Part shown: one piece after another, positions 10,271-18,911 of the stretch
Layout of the letters: each line of letters begins with the position of its first letter
Numbering within the stretch: position 1 is the first letter of the stretch
DNA from: Bifidobacterium scardovii JCM 12489 = DSM 13734
GTDB lineage: Bacteria; Actinomycetota; Actinomycetes; Actinomycetales; Bifidobacteriaceae
DNA: 64,000 nt
Direction of reading: 5' to 3'
NCBI RefSeq assembly: GCF_001042635.1
Contig: NZ_AP012331.1
Span: 248,001 to 312,000 of the forward strand
Program-made: the position numbers and the translations under genes
The notes under the pieces: generated by a model
Seen by the model: the letters and a program-made list of their open reading frames with translations, nothing else
Databases searched by the model: none
What the model was told of the DNA's origin: nothing

Positions 10271-11926
10271 TCAGTCGTCGTCCGGTTCGTCGGCCGGCGC
10301 GACGATGCGCGCGTGCAGATCCGGCGTGAAATCGCTCGGATCGTACGGTACCATCGGCCGCTGGATGCGGTGGTGCCCGAGCCGGATCGGGTCCTGGTCC
10401 ACGCCGCCGGGGGTGAGCGCCATCATCCAGTCGGCCGCCATGTCGAATAATTCGGGCTCCAGATAGCCGATCTTCACGACGACGATATCGGCGGAGCGCG
10501 GCTTGAGCTGCAGATCCGTGAAATCATGCTCGTGATGGTAGGGCTTGCGCAGCGCCGTGAGGATGACGTACAGCCCGCTCGACCGGTCGGCGGGGGTGCC
10601 GCCGACGTGCAGCACGACTTCGGTTTCGGCGTCGCGGTCGCCATGCCGTATCGCATGCACGACGCCGGTCATGGTGACGGGTCCCTCGTGCAGGTTATCG
10701 ACTGCGGCCCCGCCGGTCACGGTGACGGTCGAGCCGACCCCGGCATCGACGGCTTCCGCCACCGCTTCCGGTGCCGGAAGGGACGCGTAGATCACGGTTT
10801 TCCCGCCGTTGGTGATGCGCGGATCGTCCAGCAGCCGGCGCAGCGTCCAGGTCACGTCGCCCGCGCCGCCGGCGGTCGGATTGTCTCCCGAATCGCTGAT
10901 GAAATACGGCGTGACGGGGCTCCGCAGCGCGGCGTCGACGCACTCGTCCAAGGTGCCGGTCGGCGCGACGAACTCGAAGTCGTCGCGTGCCGCCCACAGG
11001 TCGGCGGCGAGCTCCTCGGCCCCCTGCGCGACGGCGTCCCGGTCGTCGCCGGTCACCACGACCGCAGCTTGATTGCGCGGCTCGTCGGCCCACGCGTAGC
11101 CGACCCAGATCGCCGCATCGAGCACGCCGTCGCGCGCCTCGACCTGCGGCACCTTCGCATAGATCGAACGCGCCGGTTCGACGCGCGTCGAGGTCTTTTC
11201 GCCGGGCAGCAGGATCGGCACGGGAATCCACGCCTTGATCGGCTTGCGGGGCGCTTGTCCGGCCGGATGGGAGACCAGACGGTCGACCAGATTGCGCACG
11301 GCGCGCTCCTTGGTGTCCAGCTCGTCCTCGTGCGGCGCCATACGGTAGCAGGTGATCAGATCGGTCAGATGCGCGAACTCGCGCGAGACGTTGCCGTGCA
11401 GATCCATCGACGACGACACGAGCACGTCGGGGCCGATCACGTCGCGGATGCGCTGCAGCAGCACGGTTTCCGAATCGTCCATGCCTTCGACGGTCATCGC
11501 GCCGTGGATGTCGAACCACAGGCCGTCCAAGTGGGGCGTCTCGCGTACGACGGCCTGCAGCCGCTCAATGGTTTCCTCGGTCAGGCTCTCGAACGCCTCC
11601 GCGGTGACGATGCCGCCGGGCAGGGAGCGCCCGACCAGGGTCGGGTACCAGTTGGCGGCTTCGCGCAGCGGCTGGCCGGGGGCCATGAACGGGTACGCGT
11701 CGAAGACTTCGGCGCCGCGGCGCGGATGGAATGCGGTCGCGCCGGTGCGGGCGGGGGAGAAGGTGCTCGCCTCGATCGCCAAACCGGCGATGGCGATATT
11801 GGGCTTGCGCGGGGATGCCTTGGCGGCGGGCGATTGCGCTTCCGTGGCTGGGGTTTTCGGGTCTGTCCGGCTGGTCTGTGCCTGATACAGTCCCTGGTGC
11901 TGCTGTGCTGCTGCGGTCGTGCTCAC
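10271..11926 (-). CDS. M81 family metallopeptidase-like protein (MlrC/DUF1485)
   Basis: 551 residues. The first ~42 are a polar, Ala/Gln/Thr-rich tail; the MlrC-type domain starts at NIAIAGLAIEASTFSP. The family name comes from microcystinase C, a zinc-dependent hydrolase of small peptides. Candidate metal ligands are in WFDIHGAMTVEG and SMDLHGNVSREF (Asp-x-His-Gly and Asp-Leu-His) and in a His-rich loop RMAPHEDELDTKE. A C-terminal half with SDSGDNPTAGGAGD is also typical. The biological substrate in this organism is unknown. The start is GTG at 11926, chosen because GAGGAG lies a suitable distance upstream. It is a single-gene unit. Confidence 0.82.
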   Translation of the reverse strand: MSTTAAAQQHQGLYQAQTSRTDPKTPATEAQSPAAKASPRKPNIAIAGLAIEASTFSPARTGATAFHPRRGAEVFDAYPFMAPGQPLREAANWYPTLVGRSLPGGIVTAEAFESLTEETIERLQAVVRETPHLDGLWFDIHGAMTVEGMDDSETVLLQRIRDVIGPDVLVSSSMDLHGNVSREFAHLTDLITCYRMAPHEDELDTKERAVRNLVDRLVSHPAGQAPRKPIKAWIPVPILLPGEKTSTRVEPARSIYAKVPQVEARDGVLDAAIWVGYAWADEPRNQAAVVVTGDDRDAVAQGAEELAADLWAARDDFEFVAPTGTLDECVDAALRSPVTPYFISDSGDNPTAGGAGDVTWTLRRLLDDPRITNGGKTVIYASLPAPEAVAEAVDAGVGSTVTVTGGAAVDNLHEGPVTMTGVVHAIRHGDRDAETEVVLHVGGTPADRSSGLYVILTALRKPYHHEHDFTDLQLKPRSADIVVVKIGYLEPELFDMAADWMMALTPGGVDQDPIRLGHHRIQRPMVPYDPSDFTPDLHARIVAPADEPDDD

Positions 11927-12079
11927 GGTGCGCGCTCCTCTTCCTCGACGACTCGATCGACTCTACGATACAACGCGGCAATCCGATCCGAGCCGGGATT
12001 CACATGCAATTCCCAGCCAATCCACACACGGTGCCGAGACTGGCGTTGTTATATGTAACCACGGCCGCAAGGTCGCAGA

Positions 12080-12145
12080 TAATTGAACCCCTTTCTTCTT
12101 CTCTTCCTTCTCTCAAAGCCCGGCCGCCCGCCGGGTTTTTCTTTT
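12080..12145 (+). ncRNA. Candidate small RNA: 27-nt pyrimidine tract plus intrinsic terminator
   Basis: A run of 27 consecutive pyrimidines (12088-12114) is followed by a hairpin (arms CCCGGC 12119-12124 and GCCGGG 12130-12135) and TTTTTC. No gene on the + strand lies upstream within reach, so this terminator is not explained by a CDS. An equivalent arrangement (short AAC-CCY leader, pyrimidine tract, AAGCCCGG hairpin, U-rich tail) exists on the minus strand at 18262-18320. The tract could pair with purine-rich Shine-Dalgarno sequences. The rest of 11927-12309 shows nothing else convincing; a weak TATATG at 12050 might be a -10. Confidence 0.4.
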
Positions 12146-12309
12146 CGGGGAAAGGCTGGCGGGCCTATGGGTGCATGGCGTCATTCAAGCCTTTGGGGCT
12201 TAATGGGTGTTTGGGGCGGTTTTTATTTCAGCTGGTAGACTATTGGAAGCTCTCTTCGTTGAGAAACGTTGATTTTTCAAGGTTTCTTTATTTAAAGCGG
12301 TAGACTCGG

Positions 12310-12627
12310 ATGACTGTTCCCGGTATTGATGGGCTTCGGCAGTTCCTTTCTGGCAGCGAGTCTCGTCGTCTGGAGTTCAAAACGGCATCGAAGCAGTTCG
12401 ATTCCGACAAACTCATGAAGTACTGCTGCGCGTTGAGCTGCGAGGGCGGCGGTGAGATGGTGTTCGGCGTCACCGACGATAAGAAGATCGTGGGGACGCA
12501 GGCGTTTCCCGATACAGCCAGAACAGAGCGCGACATCTACAACCGGCTTGGTGTCCGTTGCACTTTCGAGACACCGGATTTGGTTTGTCCGGTAGCCGCG
12601 TGTATTTTAGTAATGTTGCCCCTTTAG
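12310..12627 (+). pseudogene. Truncated Schlafen/AlbA_2 domain gene ending against tRNA-Lys
   Basis: The frame gives MTVPGIDGLRQFLSGSESRR followed by LEFKTASKQFDSDKLMKYCCALSCEGGG-type sequence: the start of an AlbA_2 (Schlafen-like) DNA/RNA-binding domain, with the typical GlxFK...ALANS/CEGGG...FGV pattern. Similarity stops at about residue 90; the last residues of the frame are read through the 5' end of tRNA-Lys (12618). The helicase/ATPase-like and winged-helix parts present in full-length relatives (for example the gene at 40126) are missing. It is therefore a 5' remnant, probably left by an integration or deletion at the tRNA locus. It is unlikely to make a functional product. Confidence 0.65.
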
Positions 12628-12690
12628 CTCAACGGTTAGAGCAGCGTCCTTTTAAGTCGTGGGTTGTGGGTTCGAATCCCACAGGGGGCA
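12618..12690 (+). tRNA. tRNA-Lys (anticodon TTT)
   Basis: 73 nt fold into a complete cloverleaf: acceptor GCCCCTT/AGGGGGC, D stem GCTC/GAGC, anticodon loop CTTTTAA (TTT, Lys), T arm GTGGG-TTCGAAT-CCCAC, discriminator A. The anticodon stem has a G-T pair and one T-T opposition (positions 30-40), slightly weaker than usual. The CCA end is not encoded. A terminator follows at 12699. Confidence 0.95.
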
Positions 12691-12698
12691 CGGTCCAG

Positions 12699-12729
12699 CC
12701 CTTGGAAACCAAGTTTCCAAGGGTTTTTC
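12699..12729 (+). terminator. Intrinsic terminator of tRNA-Lys(TTT)
   Basis: A 10-bp stem (CCCTTGGAAA / TTTCCAAGGG) with a short loop is followed by TTTTTC, starting 9 nt after the tRNA. Confidence 0.9.
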
Positions 12730-12747
12730 TGTTCTACTGGCGAGCTC

Positions 12748-12880
12748 CTAGTGGGAAGTAGTGAGAACCTAGTGGGAAGTCCGCTGGATCGTTGAAAGTC
12801 CGTTTTGCGCGTGTTAGGGCGCCGTCGAACTGGGCCTCGGAATGATTCTAATGGGAAGTAGTGGGAACCTAGTGGGAAGT
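12748..12880. repeat. Two 33-bp direct repeats made of GTGGGAAGT units
   Basis: 12748-12780 and 12848-12880 are 33-nt copies with two mismatches, exactly 100 bp apart. Each holds two RTGGGAAGT units 21 bp apart (starting near 12750, 12771, 12850 and 12871), and an inverted GCTTCCCAC follows the last one. The 21-bp period puts the units on one face of the helix, like protein-binding iterons. The region 12691-13009 has no gene. Confidence 0.75.
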
Positions 12881-13009
12881 GCTTCCCACCATTGAATTAT
12901 TGCCCGTCCTGTTTGAGCGAGTAGTACTCTAATCGGTAGGTGCTTTTCTCTACTCACTTCAACCACTTAGTAGCAAATCCCTCCGCGGAAACGGTAGTCG
13001 CTGCTATTG

Positions 13010-14744
13010 TTATGATGCGCGCTTGTATTGACGGTTTTTGCTGGACGGAGGTGCGGTGGCAATCACCATGCCGGCACCGACAAGGCGACGCAGGAGTTTG
13101 CGTACTGACGGCAGGCTCCTGTCGGTCATCTCGCTGATTTTTCTGGCGCTCATGGCTTCCGAGGGAGATAGCGTCTTCAGCAATTGGCGTTCCGCCACGG
13201 TCAGAGTGTCGCTGCGAGTAAGTGTGAGCGGCTCGACCCCGGCCGAGGTCGTATTGTCGTTCGTCAGTGTGTATGCACCGTTGTCGCTGTTTCGCACCAG
13301 CCCTTTGGCGATTAGGGTCGTCAGTATCTTGCGGATATCGTCGGAATCGATACGCAATGACGTGTGGAGTTGTTTCACATTCATCGTTCCCTGACGTCGG
13401 AGCATCAGCAGGATGGTCTGCTCGTGCCGATCCAGTCCGGTTTGCAGATGCTCCAGCCACTGGTGGTTCTGCTGATATTCGACCCCATAGCGGGCCAATG
13501 TCACCGTGAAGCGATCAGGGCTGGCCACGAATTTCGGTTCGCCCAGCGCCCGCGACGCCATCTCCCTGATGATTAGGGGGATTCCCGTGCCGCCGCCCTC
13601 CACGGTCACGGCGTCCTCACGGGAATACGGTATCTTGTGCATAAGTTGGACAAGCGTGGTGTTTCGGCATCGTGATATGCCGTTCGCGATGTTCTCCAGT
13701 GTCACGCCGCCCCACAGGCCGCCGGGGTTCGACACCTCCACGCGGTCGGGATACACGTCGACCGCGACGGCTTCGCCTGTGAACCGGGAATCGTACTCGC
13801 GGTGGATCACCGCGTTCGCGATGACCTCGCGCAGCACCTCTTTGGGGATTTCCGTGTCCGTCCTGGCGCCGGCGCCGACCACGAACGTGGGCGTACGCAG
13901 GTTCTTGGCTACGGTCTCGACGGCCTGGTCTATGGCCTCGGGCATGTTGCCGTCGCATAGCACACGGTCAAGGAAACGGGGCCCGTCCGGATCCGATTTC
14001 TCGACGTCGGGATGCACCGACACGTCGATGAGCAGTTTGGGATAGTACTGCTGCGGGTATTGGCCCGCAGCCAGCAGGCCCGCGAGACGAACCCGGCCGC
14101 TGTTGTCGGTCATGTTCAACCGCGCCATCTGATCGGTGCGGGTAATGGTCCCGCGCAGCGCTTTGGACCCTTGGTGGATCATGATGATGCGCTCTACGAC
14201 TTCGTCGTTCAGATCGTTCAATGTGGATTCAGGAACGATGCCGCGATCCGCCGGGCTTGGGAGCGCGGCGTTCTCGAACTCGAATACCTCCGTGGCGGAC
14301 AAGCGGATGTCCTTGTCGTCCATACGCCGGTATCCCGCCCGACTTTGGGCCCTTCGCCGTCACGTAGCAGGGTTTGTCCTCGATCGGATTCTCGTGGATA
14401 TCGATCGCGAGGAATGGTTTATCCGCGTATTCGCAACGTGAGATTTCGTATTGCGGCGGATTCGTCAGCCGGACTCCCTGCGGGTTCCCGTCCCCCATAC
14501 CCTCCATGAACTTTGCGGCAATGCGATTTTGATCGAACCCGTTGACGGGTCGGAATCCGTCCTCCTCGCTTATGCCCAGCAACAAGGTGCCGTCTGACGT
14601 GTTCGCGAACGCGCTGACGCTCTCCCATACGCTGCTGCCGATATCCGTCGCGCAGGATTTCGCTTCGAAACGCCCGTCATCATTGCCCTGACGACGCAGA
14701 CGCTCCAGCACTCGCCTGATCTCGTCATCGGTCCACATCGTCAT
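13010..14744 (-). pseudogene. Schlafen-type AlbA_2/HATPase_c_4 transcriptional regulator, frameshifted
   Basis: Two overlapping frames on the minus strand make up one protein. Frame 1 from ATG 14744 (MTMWTDDEIRRVLERLRRQG) carries the AlbA_2 domain (RFEAKSCATD, FANTSDGTLLLGISEEDG). Frame 2, readable from 14323 to 13010, continues with the middle domain (NAVIHREYDSRFTGEAV, SNPGGLWGG), the GGGTGIPLI loop and two winged-helix segments at the C-terminus. The switch lies around 14325-14335: one extra G in GGCGGGATACC would restore Lys-Ser-Gly-Gly-Tyr-Arg-Arg-Met. The family (COG2865) comprises HTH-containing regulators sharing a domain with mammalian Schlafen. Either it is a pseudogene, a sequencing error in a G-run, or a slippery site. 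An operator-like array lies upstream. Confidence 0.8.
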
Positions 14745-14801
14745 CCCAACTTCTTGTCATAGCGGGTCATTTGCCATCATCACTCTTCAGTATATCTTTC
14801 T

Positions 14802-14872
14802 TCACTCGCTATCACTTACCCTGTCACTTACCCTTGAATATAAGTGACAAGGTGAGTGATAGGGTAAGTGAT
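14802..14872 (-). promoter_or_regulatory. Palindromic TCACTTACCC array upstream of the 13010-14744 gene
   Basis: ATCACTTACCC (14811-14821) and GTCACTTACCC (14823-14833) are repeated in inverted form as TAAGTGAC (14841-14848) and GGGTAAGTGAT (14862-14872). Together they form a dyad about 60 bp long with an AT-rich centre. It lies 60-130 bp upstream of the regulator's start and is most simply an autoregulatory operator. Confidence 0.7.
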
Positions 14873-14972
14873 GGTGGGTGAAAATAATGGAACGGCAGGT
14901 GGCGTCGACCCTCGTGGCAGACATCCCTTGACCCTAATGAAGTCAACGGAATGAAATCAACCAAGGTGCGAT

Positions 14973-15007
14973 AAAGTCCTTGGAATCGCAATGATTCCAA
15001 GGACTTT
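14973..15007 (-). terminator. Bidirectional-looking terminator after the ABC exporter operon
   Basis: A 15-bp perfect stem (14973-14987 with 14993-15007) with a 5-nt loop has T-runs on both sides (AAAGTCC... and ...GGACTTTT). On the minus strand it lies about 40 bp past the stop of the last ABC gene (15047). Confidence 0.9.
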
Positions 15008-15046
15008 TGCGTTATCGCGCGGTGCGGGGCCCGCTTCCCGTAAGCC

Positions 15047-15928
15047 TCACATGCCCAGTCCGGTCACGGTGCCGCGCCTGCGGCTCAGCGCCATGCACAT
15101 GCGCCAGCACACCAGCGCCGAGACGGCCCAACCCAAACCGACCGCCAACCCCGCGCCCATACAGGCGAAGGCCGTGGCGGGATGCCCGGCGGTTAGGGCG
15201 CGCGCGGCGTCGGTCATCCACGTGATCGGTAGCGCGTGGACCGTACGGGCCACCGGCGCGGGGAACACGCTCGCCGGAGCCACCACGCCGCCGACCAGAG
15301 GCAGTACATAGCCGATTAGGTTGGTGAGCAGCAAGGCGTCGTCGAACATCAGACTCAATACGGCCGTCAGCAGACCGACACCCAGCGATGCGACCAGCGA
15401 CACCGCCATCATCAGCAGCATGGACGGCCAGAGTCCCGCAGCGGGCAGTGCTCCGGTGGCCAGCAGCGAGACGAGCATCGCGCAGCAGGAACTCGCCATC
15501 GACACTCCGAGCCCGGCGCACAGCCGGCCAGCCCATGGGGCGATCCGCGATCCGGAACCGAGCATCATGTACGGCAGCACGCCCGTGAACCGGTCCTCCG
15601 CCAACAGCGAGGCCATGGCCACGCTCGCCTGCGCCGAACAGGCCCCGATAGCCGGGACCAAAGCCGTTGCCATGGCCGTCGAGGCCGCGGCGGCGCCGGC
15701 GGCGGCACCGACACGCGGAGCCGCTTCGGTCAGCATCAGGTAGAACAGGGCAGTGAACGCCGGAGCCGCCGCCATCTGCACCAGCAGCGCCGGCAGCGAG
15801 CCGCAGTCAGGCATCGACCTGAAAGCGATCATGAACGCGGTGCGGAACGCCGATGGCCCAGGCCTCTTGACCGTCTTATCCGTCTTGGCTGACTTATCCG
15901 TCGTATCCATATTCCTCATATCGTTCAT
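15047..15928 (-). CDS. ABC-2 type exporter permease (second subunit)
   Basis: 293 residues from ATG 15928 (MNDMRNMDTTDKSAKTDK). After a ~25-residue charged tail there are six hydrophobic segments, at about residues 40-60, 75-110, 145-170, 175-200, 205-230 and 260-285. This is the ABC-2 permease pattern; there is no signal peptide or catalytic motif. The start overlaps the stop of the previous permease by 4 bp (ATGA, 15925-15928). With the ATPase at 16674 and the permease at 15925 it forms a two-permease exporter for an unknown drug, lipid or peptide. Terminator at 14973. Confidence 0.85.
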   Translation of the reverse strand: MNDMRNMDTTDKSAKTDKTVKRPGPSAFRTAFMIAFRSMPDCGSLPALLVQMAAAPAFTALFYLMLTEAAPRVGAAAGAAAASTAMATALVPAIGACSAQASVAMASLLAEDRFTGVLPYMMLGSGSRIAPWAGRLCAGLGVSMASSCCAMLVSLLATGALPAAGLWPSMLLMMAVSLVASLGVGLLTAVLSLMFDDALLLTNLIGYVLPLVGGVVAPASVFPAPVARTVHALPITWMTDAARALTAGHPATAFACMGAGLAVGLGWAVSALVCWRMCMALSRRRGTVTGLGM

Positions 15929-16677
15929 GCCAGGTCCAGCGTTCCTTCCACGCAAGCGCGCGTCAGCGCATGCCGCAAGCCGATCGCCGCCGCGCCCAGC
16001 AGCAGCGCCGACAGCGCGATGCAGCCGGCTCCGGCCAGCCACACCGCGCCGTCGAATGAGGCGCGTCCGGCCACCCAGACCGCAGACGTCAGCGGATGCG
16101 CGAACGCCAGCACCCGCAGAGGCAGCGGAAAACGGTCGACCGGCATCACGATGCCGCTCAGCAGCCACACCGGAATCAGCACCAGCGGCTCGAACGCGAT
16201 CGCCCCGCGCGACAGCACGAAGAACGCGGACAGGCCGGCCGCGCTGGACACGCAGGCGAGCAGCGCAAGCGCCAGTCCGGCGACCTGCTCAGGCGTCACC
16301 GTTACCGGACGGCCGGCGAACAATGAGGCCAGCGCAAACGCGATCGGCATGCCGATGATGCCGATCAACGCTGATGCGGCGACGGGCGGCAGGAACACCG
16401 CGCCCGCCGGATGCACGCTCATCACCTGATACTGCAGAACCCCTTGGAACCGCTGATATCCGATGATGCCGACCGCAGTGGTAGTGGTGGCCCACAGCCC
16501 GCTCACCGACGCGGCGAACCACAGGTCCGGCGTCACCTGCCAATGCGCGGCGATCAGCCGGAGCAGCGCGAAGCTGATCGGCGTGACGACGGCGGTGCCG
16601 AGGAAGAATGACGTGGCCCACAAAGCGCGCATATGGAACCAGATAGCGGCGCAACTCTCACGCAGCATGCCGCTCAC
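15925..16677 (-). CDS. ABC-2 type exporter permease (first subunit)
   Basis: 250 residues when started at GTG 16677, whose GTGA overlaps the ATPase stop (16674-16677); ATG 16668 is an alternative three codons later. The upstream extension of the frame runs inside the ATPase gene and is Arg-rich shadow sequence. Six hydrophobic segments are visible (for example ATSFFLGTAVVTPISFALLR and LVLIPVWLLSGIVMPVDRFP, the latter being the conserved region near the fifth segment of ABC-2 permeases). The second permease gene overlaps its end by 4 bp. Confidence 0.85.
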   Translation of the reverse strand: MSGMLRESCAAIWFHMRALWATSFFLGTAVVTPISFALLRLIAAHWQVTPDLWFAASVSGLWATTTTAVGIIGYQRFQGVLQYQVMSVHPAGAVFLPPVAASALIGIIGMPIAFALASLFAGRPVTVTPEQVAGLALALLACVSSAAGLSAFFVLSRGAIAFEPLVLIPVWLLSGIVMPVDRFPLPLRVLAFAHPLTSAVWVAGRASFDGAVWLAGAGCIALSALLLGAAAIGLRHALTRACVEGTLDLA

Positions 16678-17849
16678 CGTGCCTTTCCGTCGCCGATGTC
16701 GCCGTCGAATCCGCCGGCTGCGGATTCGCGTTCGTGCCGCGCCTCCAGCAGCGCCAGATACGTTTCCTCCAACGTCGCCGCCCGGATGCCGAGCCTCGCC
16801 ACGCCGGCGCCCGGCAGCTCCGGCTCCCGATGCGACCACGCGACGTTCACCGTCCACAGGCCGTTGCGTTCGTTGGCGTCCACGTATCGCACGCCATCCA
16901 GACGGTTCAGCCGTTCGCGGTCGCGCTCGCCGAACGATTCGGCCGTCCACATGGTCACGCCGTCGATGTCCATCGCCTCCGACAGGTCCGCCGTGGTGCC
17001 CGAGGCGATGATGCGGCCCCCGTCGATGATGTCGGTGCGGTCGGCCAGAGCCTCGGCCTCGGCCAGCGCATGGGTGGTCAGCAGGATGCCTGTTCCCTGA
17101 CCGCGCAGCCGCGATACCAAGGTCCGGACCGCATGCGCGTTTTCCGGGTCGAGCCCGTTGGTCGGCTCGTCCAACAGCAGCAGCGGCGCATGGTTGAGCA
17201 TCGTCCGGGCGATGTGCAGCCGTTGCGTCATGCCGCGGGAGAACGTCTCCACGCGGTTGTTCGCGACATCCGCCAGCCCGACCCAGTCCAGGGCCTCGGC
17301 GATGCGCGTCTCGCGCACGCTGCTCGGCACGCCGGCGAGCTGCGCGAAATATCGCAGATTCTCGATGGCGCTGACCCGCAGATAGAACCCGCGGTCGCCG
17401 CCCAGCAGCAGCGACAGATGGCGACGGGCGTCACGCGGCCGCCGTACCGCGTCCACGCCGCAGACGCTGATCGACCCGCCATCCGGCGTGAGCAGCGTGG
17501 CGATCATCTTCATCGTGGTGGTTTTGCCGGCGCCGTTCGGCCCCAGCAGACAGACGATGCGCCCGGCGTCGACGGTCAGTGAGATGCCGCGCACGGCTTG
17601 GTGCCGCCCGTTGCCCCGGCCGAAGGAGCGGGAGACATGGTCGAGCCGCAACACGGGATCGCCGACTGCGGGCTGGTCCGTATGCCGTCCGCTCGGTGTC
17701 GCGCCGGATTCGGCGCGGGAACCCGAGCCGGTTCCGACCCCGTCGCCGCTGGATACGATGGCGCTGATGGCATTGATGGAACCGCAACCGCCGAGGGTGC
17801 GGAAGCGGGCTATGGTATTGCGGATATTGAGAGTATTGGCGCTATGCAC
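16674..17849 (-). CDS. ABC exporter ATP-binding protein
   Basis: 391 residues from GTG 17849. I chose this start because GAAAGG lies 9 nt upstream; other possible starts (ATG 17897, TTG 17927) lack a ribosome-binding site. Residues ~1-60 are a polar tail. The ATPase domain has Walker A GPNGAGKTTT, Q-loop region SLLLGGDRGFYLRVSAIEN, signature FSRGMTQRL (a degenerate LSGGQ as in many drug exporters) and Walker B LLLLDEPTNGLDPE, with the switch His in LLTTHALAEAEAL. It heads the three-gene exporter operon on the minus strand. Confidence 0.9.
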   Translation of the reverse strand: MHSANTLNIRNTIARFRTLGGCGSINAISAIVSSGDGVGTGSGSRAESGATPSGRHTDQPAVGDPVLRLDHVSRSFGRGNGRHQAVRGISLTVDAGRIVCLLGPNGAGKTTTMKMIATLLTPDGGSISVCGVDAVRRPRDARRHLSLLLGGDRGFYLRVSAIENLRYFAQLAGVPSSVRETRIAEALDWVGLADVANNRVETFSRGMTQRLHIARTMLNHAPLLLLDEPTNGLDPENAHAVRTLVSRLRGQGTGILLTTHALAEAEALADRTDIIDGGRIIASGTTADLSEAMDIDGVTMWTAESFGERDRERLNRLDGVRYVDANERNGLWTVNVAWSHREPELPGAGVARLGIRAATLEETYLALLEARHERESAAGGFDGDIGDGKAR

Positions 17850-18267
17850 CGTAACAAACCTTTCATTAAGGCATGCCCGGCCGCCTTGACCGATCATGCC
17901 GCCGAAAGGACCATTAACCGCACGCAAGACACGCTCACGCCATCATCCTGGGCCGTGCGGCCACGCGGATGACCATCCATGCGTTGAGTCTGATGAATAC
18001 TTCAGCCGCTTGACAGCGGTTAGCGATCCTCACCTTCCATATACGAAGCAGTCTGTGATGCGGTCATTGTTACGCCTCCGATAGTGCGGTCTGTTGCTTC
18101 AGATTCTAGCATCCCGAGTCGTTAATTCGTTGAGTAGTTCTGGCTCAGCCTCCAAGAGGGGAGCCAGACACAAAGCGGCCTGAGGGGAGGAGCCCCCGCG
18201 AACGCCATGGTGCCGGGTGTATCGCATCGTGCCTGGCGCGGCGACAATGACGTGGCGAAAACGAAGA
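17850..18267. other. Gene-free stretch upstream of the ABC exporter operon
   Basis: No convincing gene on either strand. It includes the 5' region of the exporter operon and a weak stem (CTGGCTC / GAGCCAG around 18140-18167). Confidence 0.5.
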
Positions 18268-18320
18268 AAGCCCGGCGTGAACCGGGCTTGAGAAGAAGAG
18301 AGAGGAAGGGTTAAGTTATA
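18268..18320 (-). terminator. Terminator with 21-nt pyrimidine leader (possible 3'-derived small RNA)
   Basis: On the minus strand a 21-nt all-pyrimidine run (18310-18290) leads into an 8-bp AAGCCCGG/CCGGGCTT hairpin (18268-18289) followed by TTCTTCGTTTTC. It lies about 180-230 bp past the mycoredoxin stop at 18499 and shares its plan with 12080-12145. Confidence 0.7.
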
Positions 18321-18498
18321 TCGGCTTTGCGGCCTGAAACAACGATAACGCCGCTTCCTTCGGGATATCGTGTGTGTTATCTGGGAAATCAGTGGGAATC
18401 GCGGGCATCCGTGGCATCCCCTGTGCCTTTGCGGATCCGTCGCCAGCCACACGGCGGCTCCGTGCGATCTCGGGACTCGCGCTCCGGCCCCTGGTGCG

Positions 18499-18774
18499 TC
18501 AGTCGATGACGCCCAGTTCCTTGAGCTTCTGCTCGATGTCGGTGGCGGACGGCTCGACCTGGAACGCGCCATCGCCGTACAGCACCACCGGAATATGCTT
18601 CTGGCCGCTGATCTCGACGGCCCGGTCGGCCGCGCCGTCCTCGGTTTCGATGTTGTGCCAGGTGTACGCCGCCCCAAGACGGGTGAGCGCGGCCTTCGCG
18701 CGCTTGCAGTCGCCGCACCAGTCGGCCCCGTACACGTCGATGCTGCTGGATGCGCTGTTGGTGGTATCGGTCAT
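18499..18774 (-). CDS. Mycoredoxin-like glutaredoxin
   Basis: 91 residues. The active site WCGDC (residues 19-23, in YGADWCGDCKRAK) and the cis-proline region HIPVVLY are those of actinobacterial glutaredoxin/mycoredoxin proteins, which reduce mixed disulfides with low-molecular-weight thiols. The N-terminal eleven residues are polar. It is transcribed alone; the start ATG 18774 is preceded by GAAAGGAG. The 3' untranslated stretch to the terminator at 18268 is about 200 nt, longer than needed, and may carry a small RNA. It is not part of the nrd operon despite the glutaredoxin fold. Confidence 0.88.
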   Translation of the reverse strand: MTDTTNSASSSIDVYGADWCGDCKRAKAALTRLGAAYTWHNIETEDGAADRAVEISGQKHIPVVLYGDGAFQVEPSATDIEQKLKELGVID

Positions 18775-18911
18775 TTTCGGCTCCTTTCATTCGCCTTACC
18801 CTACTGTCTCACGATCGGCCGCATTATCCGGCATAAACTCGCCCTTCGCGAAAATGCCGACGGCCCATGCGCGCCCCTCGAAAGTCACCCCTGCTTCTAG
18901 AGTTGGGCAGC

